Origin: CBDCWA01 sp046048295
Lineage (GTDB): Bacteria; Pseudomonadota; Alphaproteobacteria; Rhizobiales; Hyphomicrobiaceae
NCBI GenBank assembly: GCA_046048295.1
Contig: JBJOGJ010000045.1
Coordinates: 1 to 21,030, forward strand
Length of the DNA stretch: 21,030 nucleotides
Direction: 5' to 3'
The notes under the pieces were generated by a model, which was given only the letters and a program-made list of their open reading frames with translations, was not told the DNA's origin and did no database searches. This document shows positions 15,493-21,030 of the stretch, in pieces. Position numbers and translations under genes: made by a program. The stretch's first letter is position 1. Every line of letters begins with the position of its first letter.

Positions 15493-16329
15493 TCAGCCCG
15501 ACACGCACACCGGTGTGGTTCCAGCCGAATGGTGCGACAGGTCACCGATTGTCGCATTCGAACCGTTGAGCGGATTGTCCCCATCCCAGGCGTATCGGAT
15601 CTCGTCGAAGCGGGCCTGAAGGGCGTCATAAAGGAGCAGGCGACCCGTGAGGCTCTTGCCAATGCCCAGAATCTCCTTCAGCACCTCCGTCGCCTGCAGC
15701 GTGCCGATCACGCCGACGATAGAGCCGAGTACACCGACTTCCGAGCAGTTAAACACCGCCTCGCCTTCAGGTGCCTCAGGGAAGAGGCAGCGGTAGGTCG
15801 GGTTCGGTCGGCCCGGTTCTGCTTCGAGGTGCGGCTTGAACGTGGTCACGTAGCCATCAAAAGGCCCCACTGCGGCAAACACCAACGGGCGCCGGGCGAG
15901 GTAGCAGGCGTCGCTTACCAGATAGCGAGTAGCGAAGTTGTCCGAGCCGTCAGCGACGATGTCGTATCTCGCGATGATCTCGATGGCATTCCGCCAGTCG
16001 AGCCGCTCTGCGTGGGTTTCCACCGCAACATGCGGATTAAGCTCACCTATCCGGCGCTTCGCTTCCGCCACCTTCGGCCGACCGACACTTGCGGTGGCAT
16101 AGAGCACCTGTCGCTGCAGGTTATCGAGCGAGACCGTGTCGTCATCTATGACGCCGATTGTGCCGACGCCTGCTGCTGCAAGGTACATCAACATCGGCGC
16201 GCCAAGCCCGCCTGCTCCGACAACGAGCACACGTGCCGCCTTCAGGCGCTGCTGACCTTCGCCGCCCACCTCGCGCAGAACCAGGTGGCGCTTGTAGCGG
16301 TCGATTTCCTCTGGGGTAAGCCTGATCAT
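15493..16329 (-). CDS. moeB: ThiF/MoeB/HesA family adenylyltransferase (E1-like)
   Basis: Such enzymes (here 278 aa) adenylate the C-terminal glycine of MoaD- or ThiS-like proteins for molybdopterin, thiamine or thiolation pathways. Visible are RYKRHLVL (11-18), the nucleotide loop GAGGLGAP (38-45), the acidic IDDDTVSLDNLQRQ segment, K86 and GSDNF with D130. YRCLFPEAP (179-187) and the NCSEVGVLG loop with C195 follow. The zinc-site cysteines of E. coli MoeB (two CxxC pairs) are mostly absent: only C181 remains, and DGDNPLNG stands near where the second pair would be. It follows cysK by 49 bases. Whether it serves molybdopterin or thiamine cannot be told, so the symbol is provisional. Confidence 0.85.
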   Translation of the reverse strand: MIRLTPEEIDRYKRHLVLREVGGEGQQRLKAARVLVVGAGGLGAPMLMYLAAAGVGTIGVIDDDTVSLDNLQRQVLYATASVGRPKVAEAKRRIGELNPHVAVETHAERLDWRNAIEIIARYDIVADGSDNFATRYLVSDACYLARRPLVFAAVGPFDGYVTTFKPHLEAEPGRPNPTYRCLFPEAPEGEAVFNCSEVGVLGSIVGVIGTLQATEVLKEILGIGKSLTGRLLLYDALQARFDEIRYAWDGDNPLNGSNATIGDLSHHSAGTTPVCVSG

Positions 16330-16378
16330 GGCCGGATCATAAAGGCTATGGTCCGCCGCTACAAACCCATTCCATTCC

Positions 16379-17371
16379 TCACGCCGGCTGATCGAACAAC
16401 AGGCTCGAGAAGTAGCGCTCGGCGAAGGACGGCGCGAAGGTTACGATCGTCTTGCCTGCCATATCCTCCCGGCCAGCAACGGTGATCGTCGCAGCGAGGT
16501 TGGCGCCCGTCGAAATGCCGCCCGGGATTCCCTCCTTCTTGGCGAGCAGGCGCGCGACATCGAACGCCATGTCATCCGATACCCTGACCACCTCGTCGAT
16601 GAGCCCCCTTTCGAGCACCGCCGGCACGAAGCCCGCACCTATGCCCTGGATCTTATGCGGTCCCTTTTCGCCGCCTGACAGCACCGGACTAGCGGCGGGC
16701 TCGACGGCAAACACCTTCAGGTTCGGGTTGCGCTGCTTGAGGACGCGGCCGCAGCCCGTGAGCGTGCCACCGGTGCCAACCCCGACCACCAGCGCATCGA
16801 CCTTGCCGCCAGTGTCATTCCAGATCTCCTCCGCCGTGGTCAGCTCATGAATCCGGGGATTGGCCGGATTCTCGAACTGGCTCGGCTGTACGGCGTCTTC
16901 GGTTGTGGCCAGCAGTTCGTTGGCGCGTGCGATGGCGCCGCCCATGCCCTGAGCTGCGGCTGTCAGGTCGAGTTCGGCACCGAGGTGCGCCAGGATCTTG
17001 CGCCGCTCGATGGACATCGACTCCGGCATCACGAGGATCAGCCGGTACCCCCTCTGCGCCGCGACGAACGCAAGCGCGATGCCGGTATTGCCCGAGGTCG
17101 GCTCGATCAGCACCGACCTGCCCGGCACGATGCGCCCTTCCGCCTCCAGTCTGTCGATCATCGAGACGCCTATGCGATCCTTGACCGATGCGAGCGGGTT
17201 GAAGAATTCGAGCTTCATGAGGATCTCGGCCTTCGCCTCTGCCTCGGCCATGATACGGCTCAGGCGGACGAGCGGAGTCTGGCCAATCGTCTGGGCAATA
17301 TTGTCGTAGACCCTGCCGCGGCCCCAGGCCTCAATATCCGCGATCGTCTTGAACTGGCTGGCGTCGGTCAT
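16379..17371 (-). CDS. cysK: Cysteine synthase A (O-acetylserine sulfhydrylase)
   Basis: CysK (330 aa) makes L-cysteine from O-acetylserine and sulfide using pyridoxal phosphate. The cofactor lysine is K64 in ASVKDR, the substrate loop is PTSGNTG (91-97), and the phosphate-binding GVGTGGTLTG segment is intact. The C-terminal region has GIPGGISTGAN, with the serine that contacts the pyridine ring. The first 20 or so residues extend the usual start, but GGAG lies about 9 bases before the ATG at 17371, supporting it. It lies between dut (152-base gap) and the E1-like gene, so sulfur metabolism links it at least loosely to the latter. Cystathionine beta-synthase-type paralogues are less likely at this length. 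Confidence 0.94.
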   Translation of the reverse strand: MTDASQFKTIADIEAWGRGRVYDNIAQTIGQTPLVRLSRIMAEAEAKAEILMKLEFFNPLASVKDRIGVSMIDRLEAEGRIVPGRSVLIEPTSGNTGIALAFVAAQRGYRLILVMPESMSIERRKILAHLGAELDLTAAAQGMGGAIARANELLATTEDAVQPSQFENPANPRIHELTTAEEIWNDTGGKVDALVVGVGTGGTLTGCGRVLKQRNPNLKVFAVEPAASPVLSGGEKGPHKIQGIGAGFVPAVLERGLIDEVVRVSDDMAFDVARLLAKKEGIPGGISTGANLAATITVAGREDMAGKTIVTFAPSFAERYFSSLLFDQPA

Positions 17372-17498
17372 GGCGCGCTCCGGCGATGGCTTCGTGTCAA
17401 CGCCCTGGAATATGCAGAAAGAATCGCTGGCGCGGAAGTAGAAGCGCCCCCGGCGCGAGCGGCTCTAGCGGCAATCATACTCTCTGCTTGCCGCAATG

Positions 17499-17520
17499 GC
17501 TGGCAACCGCGTCTGCCAGC
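17499..17520 (-). other. Hairpin just after the dut stop
   Basis: GCTGGCA (17499-17505) pairs with TGCCAGC (17514-17520) around an 8-base loop, three bases past the dut stop on the minus strand. No T tract follows. It may mark the 3' end of the coaBC-dut transcript or stabilise it. Confidence 0.4.
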
Positions 17521-17523
17521 AGC

Positions 17524-18069
17524 CTATTTGCGGGACTTTCGTTTCGGAGCTGCGCGCTTTTCAGGGGCAGACTTTTTTATTCTGCTGTTGGTTTCCAAGC
17601 CCGTCGAGCCGAAGCCGCCAGCGCCGCGCACCGTCTCCCCAAGCCGCGTCACGGCCTTGAGCACGGCCTTCGTCACCGGCGCCACGACGAGTTGTGCGAT
17701 GCGCTCGCCGCGCCGGATAGGGAATGGATCGGTGCCGAGGTTGACCAGCAGGACCTGCACCTCGCCGCGATAGTCGGCATCTATCGTGCCCGGACTATTG
17801 AGGACTGTCACGCCATGGCGGAGCGCCAGGCCGGAGCGCGGCCGCACCTGCGCCTCGTATCCCGGCGGCAGCGCCATCACCAGGCCGGTCGGGACCAGTG
17901 CGCGCGCGCCGGGCGCGAGGGTAAGGGGTTTTTTCGCGGGCACCGCCGCCATCAGGTCCATGCCGGCTGCATCTTCCGACTGGTAGGCGGGCAGGGCGAG
18001 GCCGCGGGCGTGCGCAAGCTTCCTTACTCCTACCCTTACCACAGCAGCCCCCGCATCTTCTCCGCTCAC
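17524..18069 (-). CDS. dut: Deoxyuridine 5'-triphosphate nucleotidohydrolase (dUTPase)
   Basis: Dut (181 aa) splits dUTP into dUMP and pyrophosphate, keeping uracil out of DNA and feeding dTMP synthesis. All five trimeric dUTPase motifs are present: AGMDLMAA (35-42), RPRSGLAL (76-83), NSPGTIDADYRGEV (91-104), RGERIAQLVV (120-129) and RGAGGFGSTG (148-157). A 24-residue tail rich in lysine and arginine follows motif five, where most dUTPases end. The start is inferred as GTG at 18069, which overlaps the coaBC stop by four bases (GTGA) with GGGAG seven bases upstream; a later GTG is possible. The coaBC-dut pairing is common in alphaproteobacteria. Confidence 0.93.
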   Translation of the reverse strand: MSGEDAGAAVVRVGVRKLAHARGLALPAYQSEDAAGMDLMAAVPAKKPLTLAPGARALVPTGLVMALPPGYEAQVRPRSGLALRHGVTVLNSPGTIDADYRGEVQVLLVNLGTDPFPIRRGERIAQLVVAPVTKAVLKAVTRLGETVRGAGGFGSTGLETNSRIKKSAPEKRAAPKRKSRK

Positions 18070-19313
18070 ACGTCCGCTCCCGCAAGGCGCAGCCTGTCGG
18101 CCACCAGTTCGACCAGCCGGGACGCGACCTCGTCCTTGCCCATCTCCGGCCAAGCGTCGGTGTCGTCCTCGGTGACAAGATGCACGCGGTTGCGGTCACC
18201 GCCCATGACGCCTGTTTCCGGCGAAACGTCATTGGCGACGATCCAGTCGCAGCCCTTGCGTTTCCGCTTTTCCTCGGCATGCCTTACGACGTGCTCGGTC
18301 TCGGCGGCAAACCCGATGACGAGGGCAGGCCGGCCGGACTTCATGCTGGCAACGGTGCGCAATATGTCCGGGTTCTCGGCGAGCTTCAGTGCGGCGGGCT
18401 TTTTGCCTGCCGCCTTCTTGATCTTCTCGACGGCTGCGTTGGCGACGCGCCAGTCGGCAACAGCGGCCGTCATGATCGCAACGTCGGCCGGCAGCGCATT
18501 CCTGACGGCCTCGAGCATTTCCGATGCCGTCTCGACGCGGACGACCGTGCAGCCTTGCGGTGCAGCGATATTCACGGGACCGGAGACGAGCGTGACGCGG
18601 GCGCCCGCACGTGCAGCGGCTTCGGCAATCGCGTAGCCCTGCTTGCCGGACGAGCGGTTGGCGATAAAACGGACCGGGTCGATGGGCTCGTGGGTCGGGC
18701 CGGCGGTGACGAGGACGTGGCGGCCTGAAAGCGGGCCCTTCGACAACACGGCGGCGGCTGCCGGCAGAGCTGACCCGGAGAGCATGGCCATGACGCGGTC
18801 GGCGATCTCGAGGGGCTCGGCCATGCGGCCGGGGCCGGCCTCGCCCTTCTCGGCCATCTCGCCGGTGTTGGGGCCGATGAACTGGATGCCGTCGGCCTGC
18901 AACTGGGCGAGGTTGCGGCGGGTGGCCGGATGCAGCCACATGCGCGGGTTCATGGCGGGGGCGGCGAGCACGGGCTTGTCGGTTGCCAGCAGCACGGCGG
19001 TGGCGAGGTCGCCGGCATGGCCGCCCGCCATCCTGGCCATGAGATCGGCGGTGGCGGGGGCGACGACAATCAGGTCCGACTCGCGGGAGAGGCGGATGTG
19101 GCCGACGTCGAGCTCGTCCGTCACGTCGAAGAGGTCGGTGTAGGCCTTCTGCCCCGAGATGGCGGACACAGCGAGCGGCGTTACGAACCGGGTCGCCGCC
19201 TCGGTCATGACGCAGCGCACCTCGACGCCCCGCTCGCGCAGGCGGCGGACGAGGTCGAGGCACTTGTAGGCGGCGATGCCGCCACCGATGACAAGCAAGA
19301 CGCGGGCGCTCAT
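18066..19313 (-). CDS. coaBC: Bifunctional phosphopantothenoylcysteine synthetase/decarboxylase
   Basis: The 415-aa protein carries out two steps of coenzyme A synthesis: joining cysteine to 4'-phosphopantothenate (CoaB) and decarboxylating the product (CoaC). The N-terminal flavoprotein domain (1-180) has GGGIAAYK (10-17), catalytic H72 in VGHIRLS and PAMN (119-122). The CoaB domain (about 197-413) has VTAGPTHEPIDPVRFIANRSSGKQG and the AAVADW and IGFAAET segments. In the CoaC flap, GEMAEKGEAGPGRM (151-164) has no cysteine where E. coli has Cys158. The ATG at 19313 lacks a clear Shine-Dalgarno, so weak or leaderless initiation is possible. The gene overlaps dut downstream by four bases. Confidence 0.95.
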   Translation of the reverse strand: MSARVLLVIGGGIAAYKCLDLVRRLRERGVEVRCVMTEAATRFVTPLAVSAISGQKAYTDLFDVTDELDVGHIRLSRESDLIVVAPATADLMARMAGGHAGDLATAVLLATDKPVLAAPAMNPRMWLHPATRRNLAQLQADGIQFIGPNTGEMAEKGEAGPGRMAEPLEIADRVMAMLSGSALPAAAAVLSKGPLSGRHVLVTAGPTHEPIDPVRFIANRSSGKQGYAIAEAAARAGARVTLVSGPVNIAAPQGCTVVRVETASEMLEAVRNALPADVAIMTAAVADWRVANAAVEKIKKAAGKKPAALKLAENPDILRTVASMKSGRPALVIGFAAETEHVVRHAEEKRKRKGCDWIVANDVSPETGVMGGDRNRVHLVTEDDTDAWPEMGKDEVASRLVELVADRLRLAGADV

Positions 19314-19410
19314 GGGCGGGAGCTTAGCACGAGGGCCCGGTGAAGTGCGTTAACGCTGGCGGCGGGGCAGAGGGCGGGCAGGGGGATGGTTAACGGCGGG
19401 CGGCAGCATG

Positions 19411-19702
19411 CGGACGCGGCAATGCTCCCCGCGCACCACCGGTGCCGAAGGCATTCGTGAATTCCTGCCCCGAAAGGGCGCGCGGAGCGTCCGAAGTCGC
19501 ATCCTTTGATTTTAGCGGGCGACCCTGGGCGCCCCGCGCACGGCTGTTTTTTGGCTGCCCATGCCATGTGGCCCGGGGTGCTGACCCGTCTTAACCCCCT
19601 GGAGATCATCCGCCATCGCCGGTTTTGCCGGACGCGGCAGGTGCTCCATGGCCCGAGGCGTCGGACCAGGCACACACGGTTTTGCCCGCTTCGGACGCGG
19701 CA
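19411..19702 (+). repeat. Dispersed short direct repeats CGGACGCGGCA and CGGTTTTGCC
   Basis: The 11-mer CGGACGCGGCA occurs at 19411-19421, 19629-19639 and 19692-19702. The 10-mer CGGTTTTGCC occurs at 19620-19629 and 19677-19686, directly ahead of the last two 11-mers. The last two units thus form an imperfect tandem repeat with a period near 60 bases. The purpose is unknown; candidates are an intergenic repeat family, a protein-binding array or a repeated RNA stem. Confidence 0.55.
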
Positions 19703-19745
19703 TATGCCGGGCGCGTCAAACCCGGCCCGCCGGAAGCGCAACCGC

Positions 19746-19794
19746 CCACCCGACTCTCGTGCCAACGCTAGCTCTCAGCCCAGTTGGCGGGTGG
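19746..19794. other. Two-part stem-loop, candidate structured RNA element
   Basis: CCACCC (19746-19751) pairs with GGGTGG (19789-19794), and the inner GCCAAC (19761-19766) pairs with GTTGGC (19783-19788). The two stems stack on one side and are split by nine unpaired bases on the other. The 16-base apical loop contains the palindrome GCTAGC. The arrangement is 12 bp in all and equally possible on either strand. Confidence 0.4.
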
Positions 19795-19945
19795 TGACGT
19801 GTACTGTACGCGGCAGTTTGGCGACGGGGATAACTTTTTTGGGGGGGCACACGATTGCCAAGGGTTCTTGACCTTGCTTACCGCAACCCTGACCATGGCA
19901 GCAATTGAGTAGATCGTATTCACATTTTTCTGGGCGGGGCTCGCA

Positions 19946-20470
19946 ATGACCTATTTGACTATTCGCAGCAAAGACGACGCCACACAGCTGCTGGACGAGA
20001 TACGGAATTCAGCACAAAGGACGCAGAATTGGCTTGCTGCGCAGTCGGCGGAACCGCTGGAACTTTTCCGAATGCTCAAATTTGAGCGCGTTGGGTGCCA
20101 CCCGCTCGAAGACCGTCAATTGAATGTCGTTGAGCAGATCAACCAAACATGGACGTACCTTGTTGCGCTGCTCGCTGCAAAACAGCTTCTCGATTTACAC
20201 CCAGGTGTAGGAGAGCTTCGGCTTGCTCCCGGAGCTCATGCTTCTCTCGAACTCGACATTATGAGTGCGGACCCGGGACTCATTGGAGCAGAAGCGTTTG
20301 CGGCAGTTGATCCGACGAACAATGACAAACTCCAATGCGACCTTTCCAAGCTCATGAAGAGGACCGAGCAGCACCGTTATGTGTTTTTCATGTCTCCGAG
20401 TTTTCGAGGGAACCAACGCCTGGAGCAATTTGAAAAAGACGGGGTGCAGGTCTGGTCAGTCGACTTGTAG
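19946..20470 (+). CDS. Hypothetical protein, possible degenerate PD-(D/E)XK nuclease fold
   Basis: I do not recognise a named family for this 174-aa soluble protein. An N-terminal helical part includes a long helix, QLNVVEQINQTWTYLVALLA (58-77), followed by an alternating strand region: SLELDIMSADPGLIGAEAFAAV (100-121), then NNDKLQCDLSKLMK and RYVFFMSP. A helix glutamate (E63), D104 at the end of a strand and E116-x-F118 on the next strand resemble the E-D-ExK core of PD-(D/E)XK nucleases, with phenylalanine in the lysine position and K128 as a possible migrated lysine. This is inference by eye. It converges with the RloB-like gene, so defence or mobile-element roles are plausible. The ribosome binding site (GGCGGGG) is weak. 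Confidence 0.65.
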   Translation: MTYLTIRSKDDATQLLDEIRNSAQRTQNWLAAQSAEPLELFRMLKFERVGCHPLEDRQLNVVEQINQTWTYLVALLAAKQLLDLHPGVGELRLAPGAHASLELDIMSADPGLIGAEAFAAVDPTNNDKLQCDLSKLMKRTEQHRYVFFMSPSFRGNQRLEQFEKDGVQVWSVDL

Positions 20471-20669
20471 ATAACGGTTGCCTGCTGACAACCTAGAAGC
20501 GGTCATGGGACTGTCCGGACTGCAATTCGCAGAAGAAACACTGTGTGGTTGGGGTAGATGAAACTTCTGCGCCGTACCCCAGCACTTCCCGGGTGCCTTG
20601 GGATGTTGGGTTACGCGCGGATCGGCGGACCGCGGATTATCTCGCAACATGTGGCCGCGCTAAGCCGAC

Positions 20670-21030
20670 CTACGGCTCGCCATTCATTAGCGTAAGCAAT
20701 CGCGATACGAGGTCATCGAAATCCGTATAGGGCTTGTCTCCGGCCTCTGCATTGTAGCGCACTTTCAAATTGCACGCGCGCGCCATAGCCTGATTTATCG
20801 TGCCTTGCATATCGGCATAAATGCCTTCGCGGGCCTTGCGATAGTTTGGGAGATGGTTTTGGAGCAAGCGAAGAAGATCGTCGACGGTGTAGTATTCGTA
20901 CACGTCTCGATAATGCAGAAGGAACCATAGCTCGAAGCAGGGAACGGAAGGGATGGCCTGAAAGCGAACGGGTGTCTTGTCGACATTGCGCAGCTGGTTG
21001 TCGAGTTGGGCTGCACGTTGGAGTGCTTCG
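20670..21030 (-). CDS. RloB-like protein, C-terminal part (open at window edge)
   Basis: The frame is open from the window's right edge to a TAG at 20672-20670, about 119 codons. A GTG at 20903 sits inside the conserved region and is not the true start. Upstream of it the frame reads IPSVPCFELWFLLHYRDVY (motif near 20895-20951), then DDLLRLLQNHLPNYRKAREG, then a helix with NQAMARACNLK. The pattern NPCFELWLLLHF followed by 'LPxYxK' and 'AxxRA' is the C-terminal half of RloB-domain proteins. These are found in restriction-modification and abortive-infection loci, usually beside an AAA ATPase (RloA; compare AbiL). The N-terminal half and any ATPase would lie beyond the edge. The serine-valine-proline in place of SNP is a small departure. 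Confidence 0.75.
   Translation of the reverse strand, partial: EALQRAAQLDNQLRNVDKTPVRFQAIPSVPCFELWFLLHYRDVYEYYTVDDLLRLLQNHLPNYRKAREGIYADMQGTINQAMARACNLKVRYNAEAGDKPYTDFDDLVSRLLTLMNGEP

Larger units (their letters stand above)
19314..19945. other. 632-base gene-poor stretch with repeats and stem structures
   Basis: No open frame here looks like a real gene; the 151-aa minus-strand frame (19310-19765) is arginine- and cysteine-rich with no recognisable fold and overlaps the coaBC start. The stretch holds three copies of CGGACGCGGCA, two of CGGTTTTGCC, a two-part stem at 19746-19794 and a short stem of AGGGTT (19860-19865) with AACCCT near 19886. Homopolymer runs (TTTTTT then GGGGGGG) occur near 19836-19847. 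It separates the housekeeping block from accessory genes, so it may be an insertion boundary or a region of untranslated RNA. I found no tRNA that would mark an integration site. Confidence 0.5.

Noticed and set aside
15391..16485. 364-aa plus-strand frame opposite the E1-like gene
   Set aside because: It lies fully antisense to strong motifs of the E1 enzyme, and I recognise no motif in it.
16847..18636. Long plus-strand frames opposite cysK, dut and coaBC
   Set aside because: They are antisense to three genes with complete catalytic motifs and show no family features.
18229..19263. 344-aa minus-strand frame inside coaBC
   Set aside because: It is a frame-shifted shadow of coaBC made largely of R, P, H and G.
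19310..19765. 151-aa minus-strand frame upstream of coaBC
   Set aside because: It is arginine- and cysteine-rich, has no recognised fold or ribosome binding site, and overlaps the coaBC start; I treat the stretch as noncoding.
1..21030. tRNA genes, rRNA genes, CRISPR arrays, complete insertion sequences
   Set aside because: No GGTTCGAA-type T-arm, no rRNA-like stretch, no evenly spaced repeat array and no transposase frame was seen.

Overview
The window looks like chromosomal DNA of an alphaproteobacterium of the order Hyphomicrobiales (Rhizobiales). The signs are a GcrA-type cell-cycle regulator with GANTC (CcrM methylation) sites just ahead of its start, a divergently read gene start that looks like argD, a long-form pst operon (PstA and PstC with large extra N-terminal domains), and the coaBC-dut pair next to a MoeB/ThiF-type E1 enzyme. 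I cannot fix the genus.

Left part (1-9260). The start of a probable argD runs off the left edge on the minus strand. A 669-base gap follows, holding a minus-strand terminator-like hairpin and a candidate promoter. gcrA reads rightward and meets a complete phosphate-starvation cluster on the minus strand at a bidirectional terminator. In transcription order the cluster is phoR, pstS, pstC, pstA, pstB, phoU, phoB: sensor kinase, high-affinity phosphate ABC importer, negative regulator and response regulator. A Pho-box-like site lies between phoR and pstS. The PhoR reading frame has no membrane segments.

Middle part (9261-14210). Divergent from phoR is a polyphosphate kinase 2 gene, so phosphate uptake and polyphosphate handling sit together. 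Then come an orphan TadG-like pilus-assembly protein and a membrane-anchored endonuclease/exonuclease/phosphatase-family protein (both +). On the minus strand are an orphan Bug/TctC-type periplasmic binding protein and an unrecognised two-helix membrane protein whose ribosome binding site lies inside a hairpin.

Right part (14289-19313) is a minus-strand run read coaBC, dut, cysK, moeB/thiF-like, abrB-like: coenzyme A synthesis, dUTP removal, cysteine synthesis, ubiquitin-like-protein activation and a membrane permease-like protein. coaBC and dut overlap by four bases.

Right edge (19314-21030). A 632-base gene-poor, repeat-bearing and structured stretch separates the housekeeping block from two accessory genes that converge: a small unknown protein with a possible degenerate PD-(D/E)XK nuclease core (+), and the C-terminal part of a protein I read as RloB-family (-), open at the window edge. 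RloB proteins occur in restriction and abortive-infection loci, usually with an AAA ATPase. This edge is the best candidate for a defence island and for an undescribed system; most of it lies outside the window.
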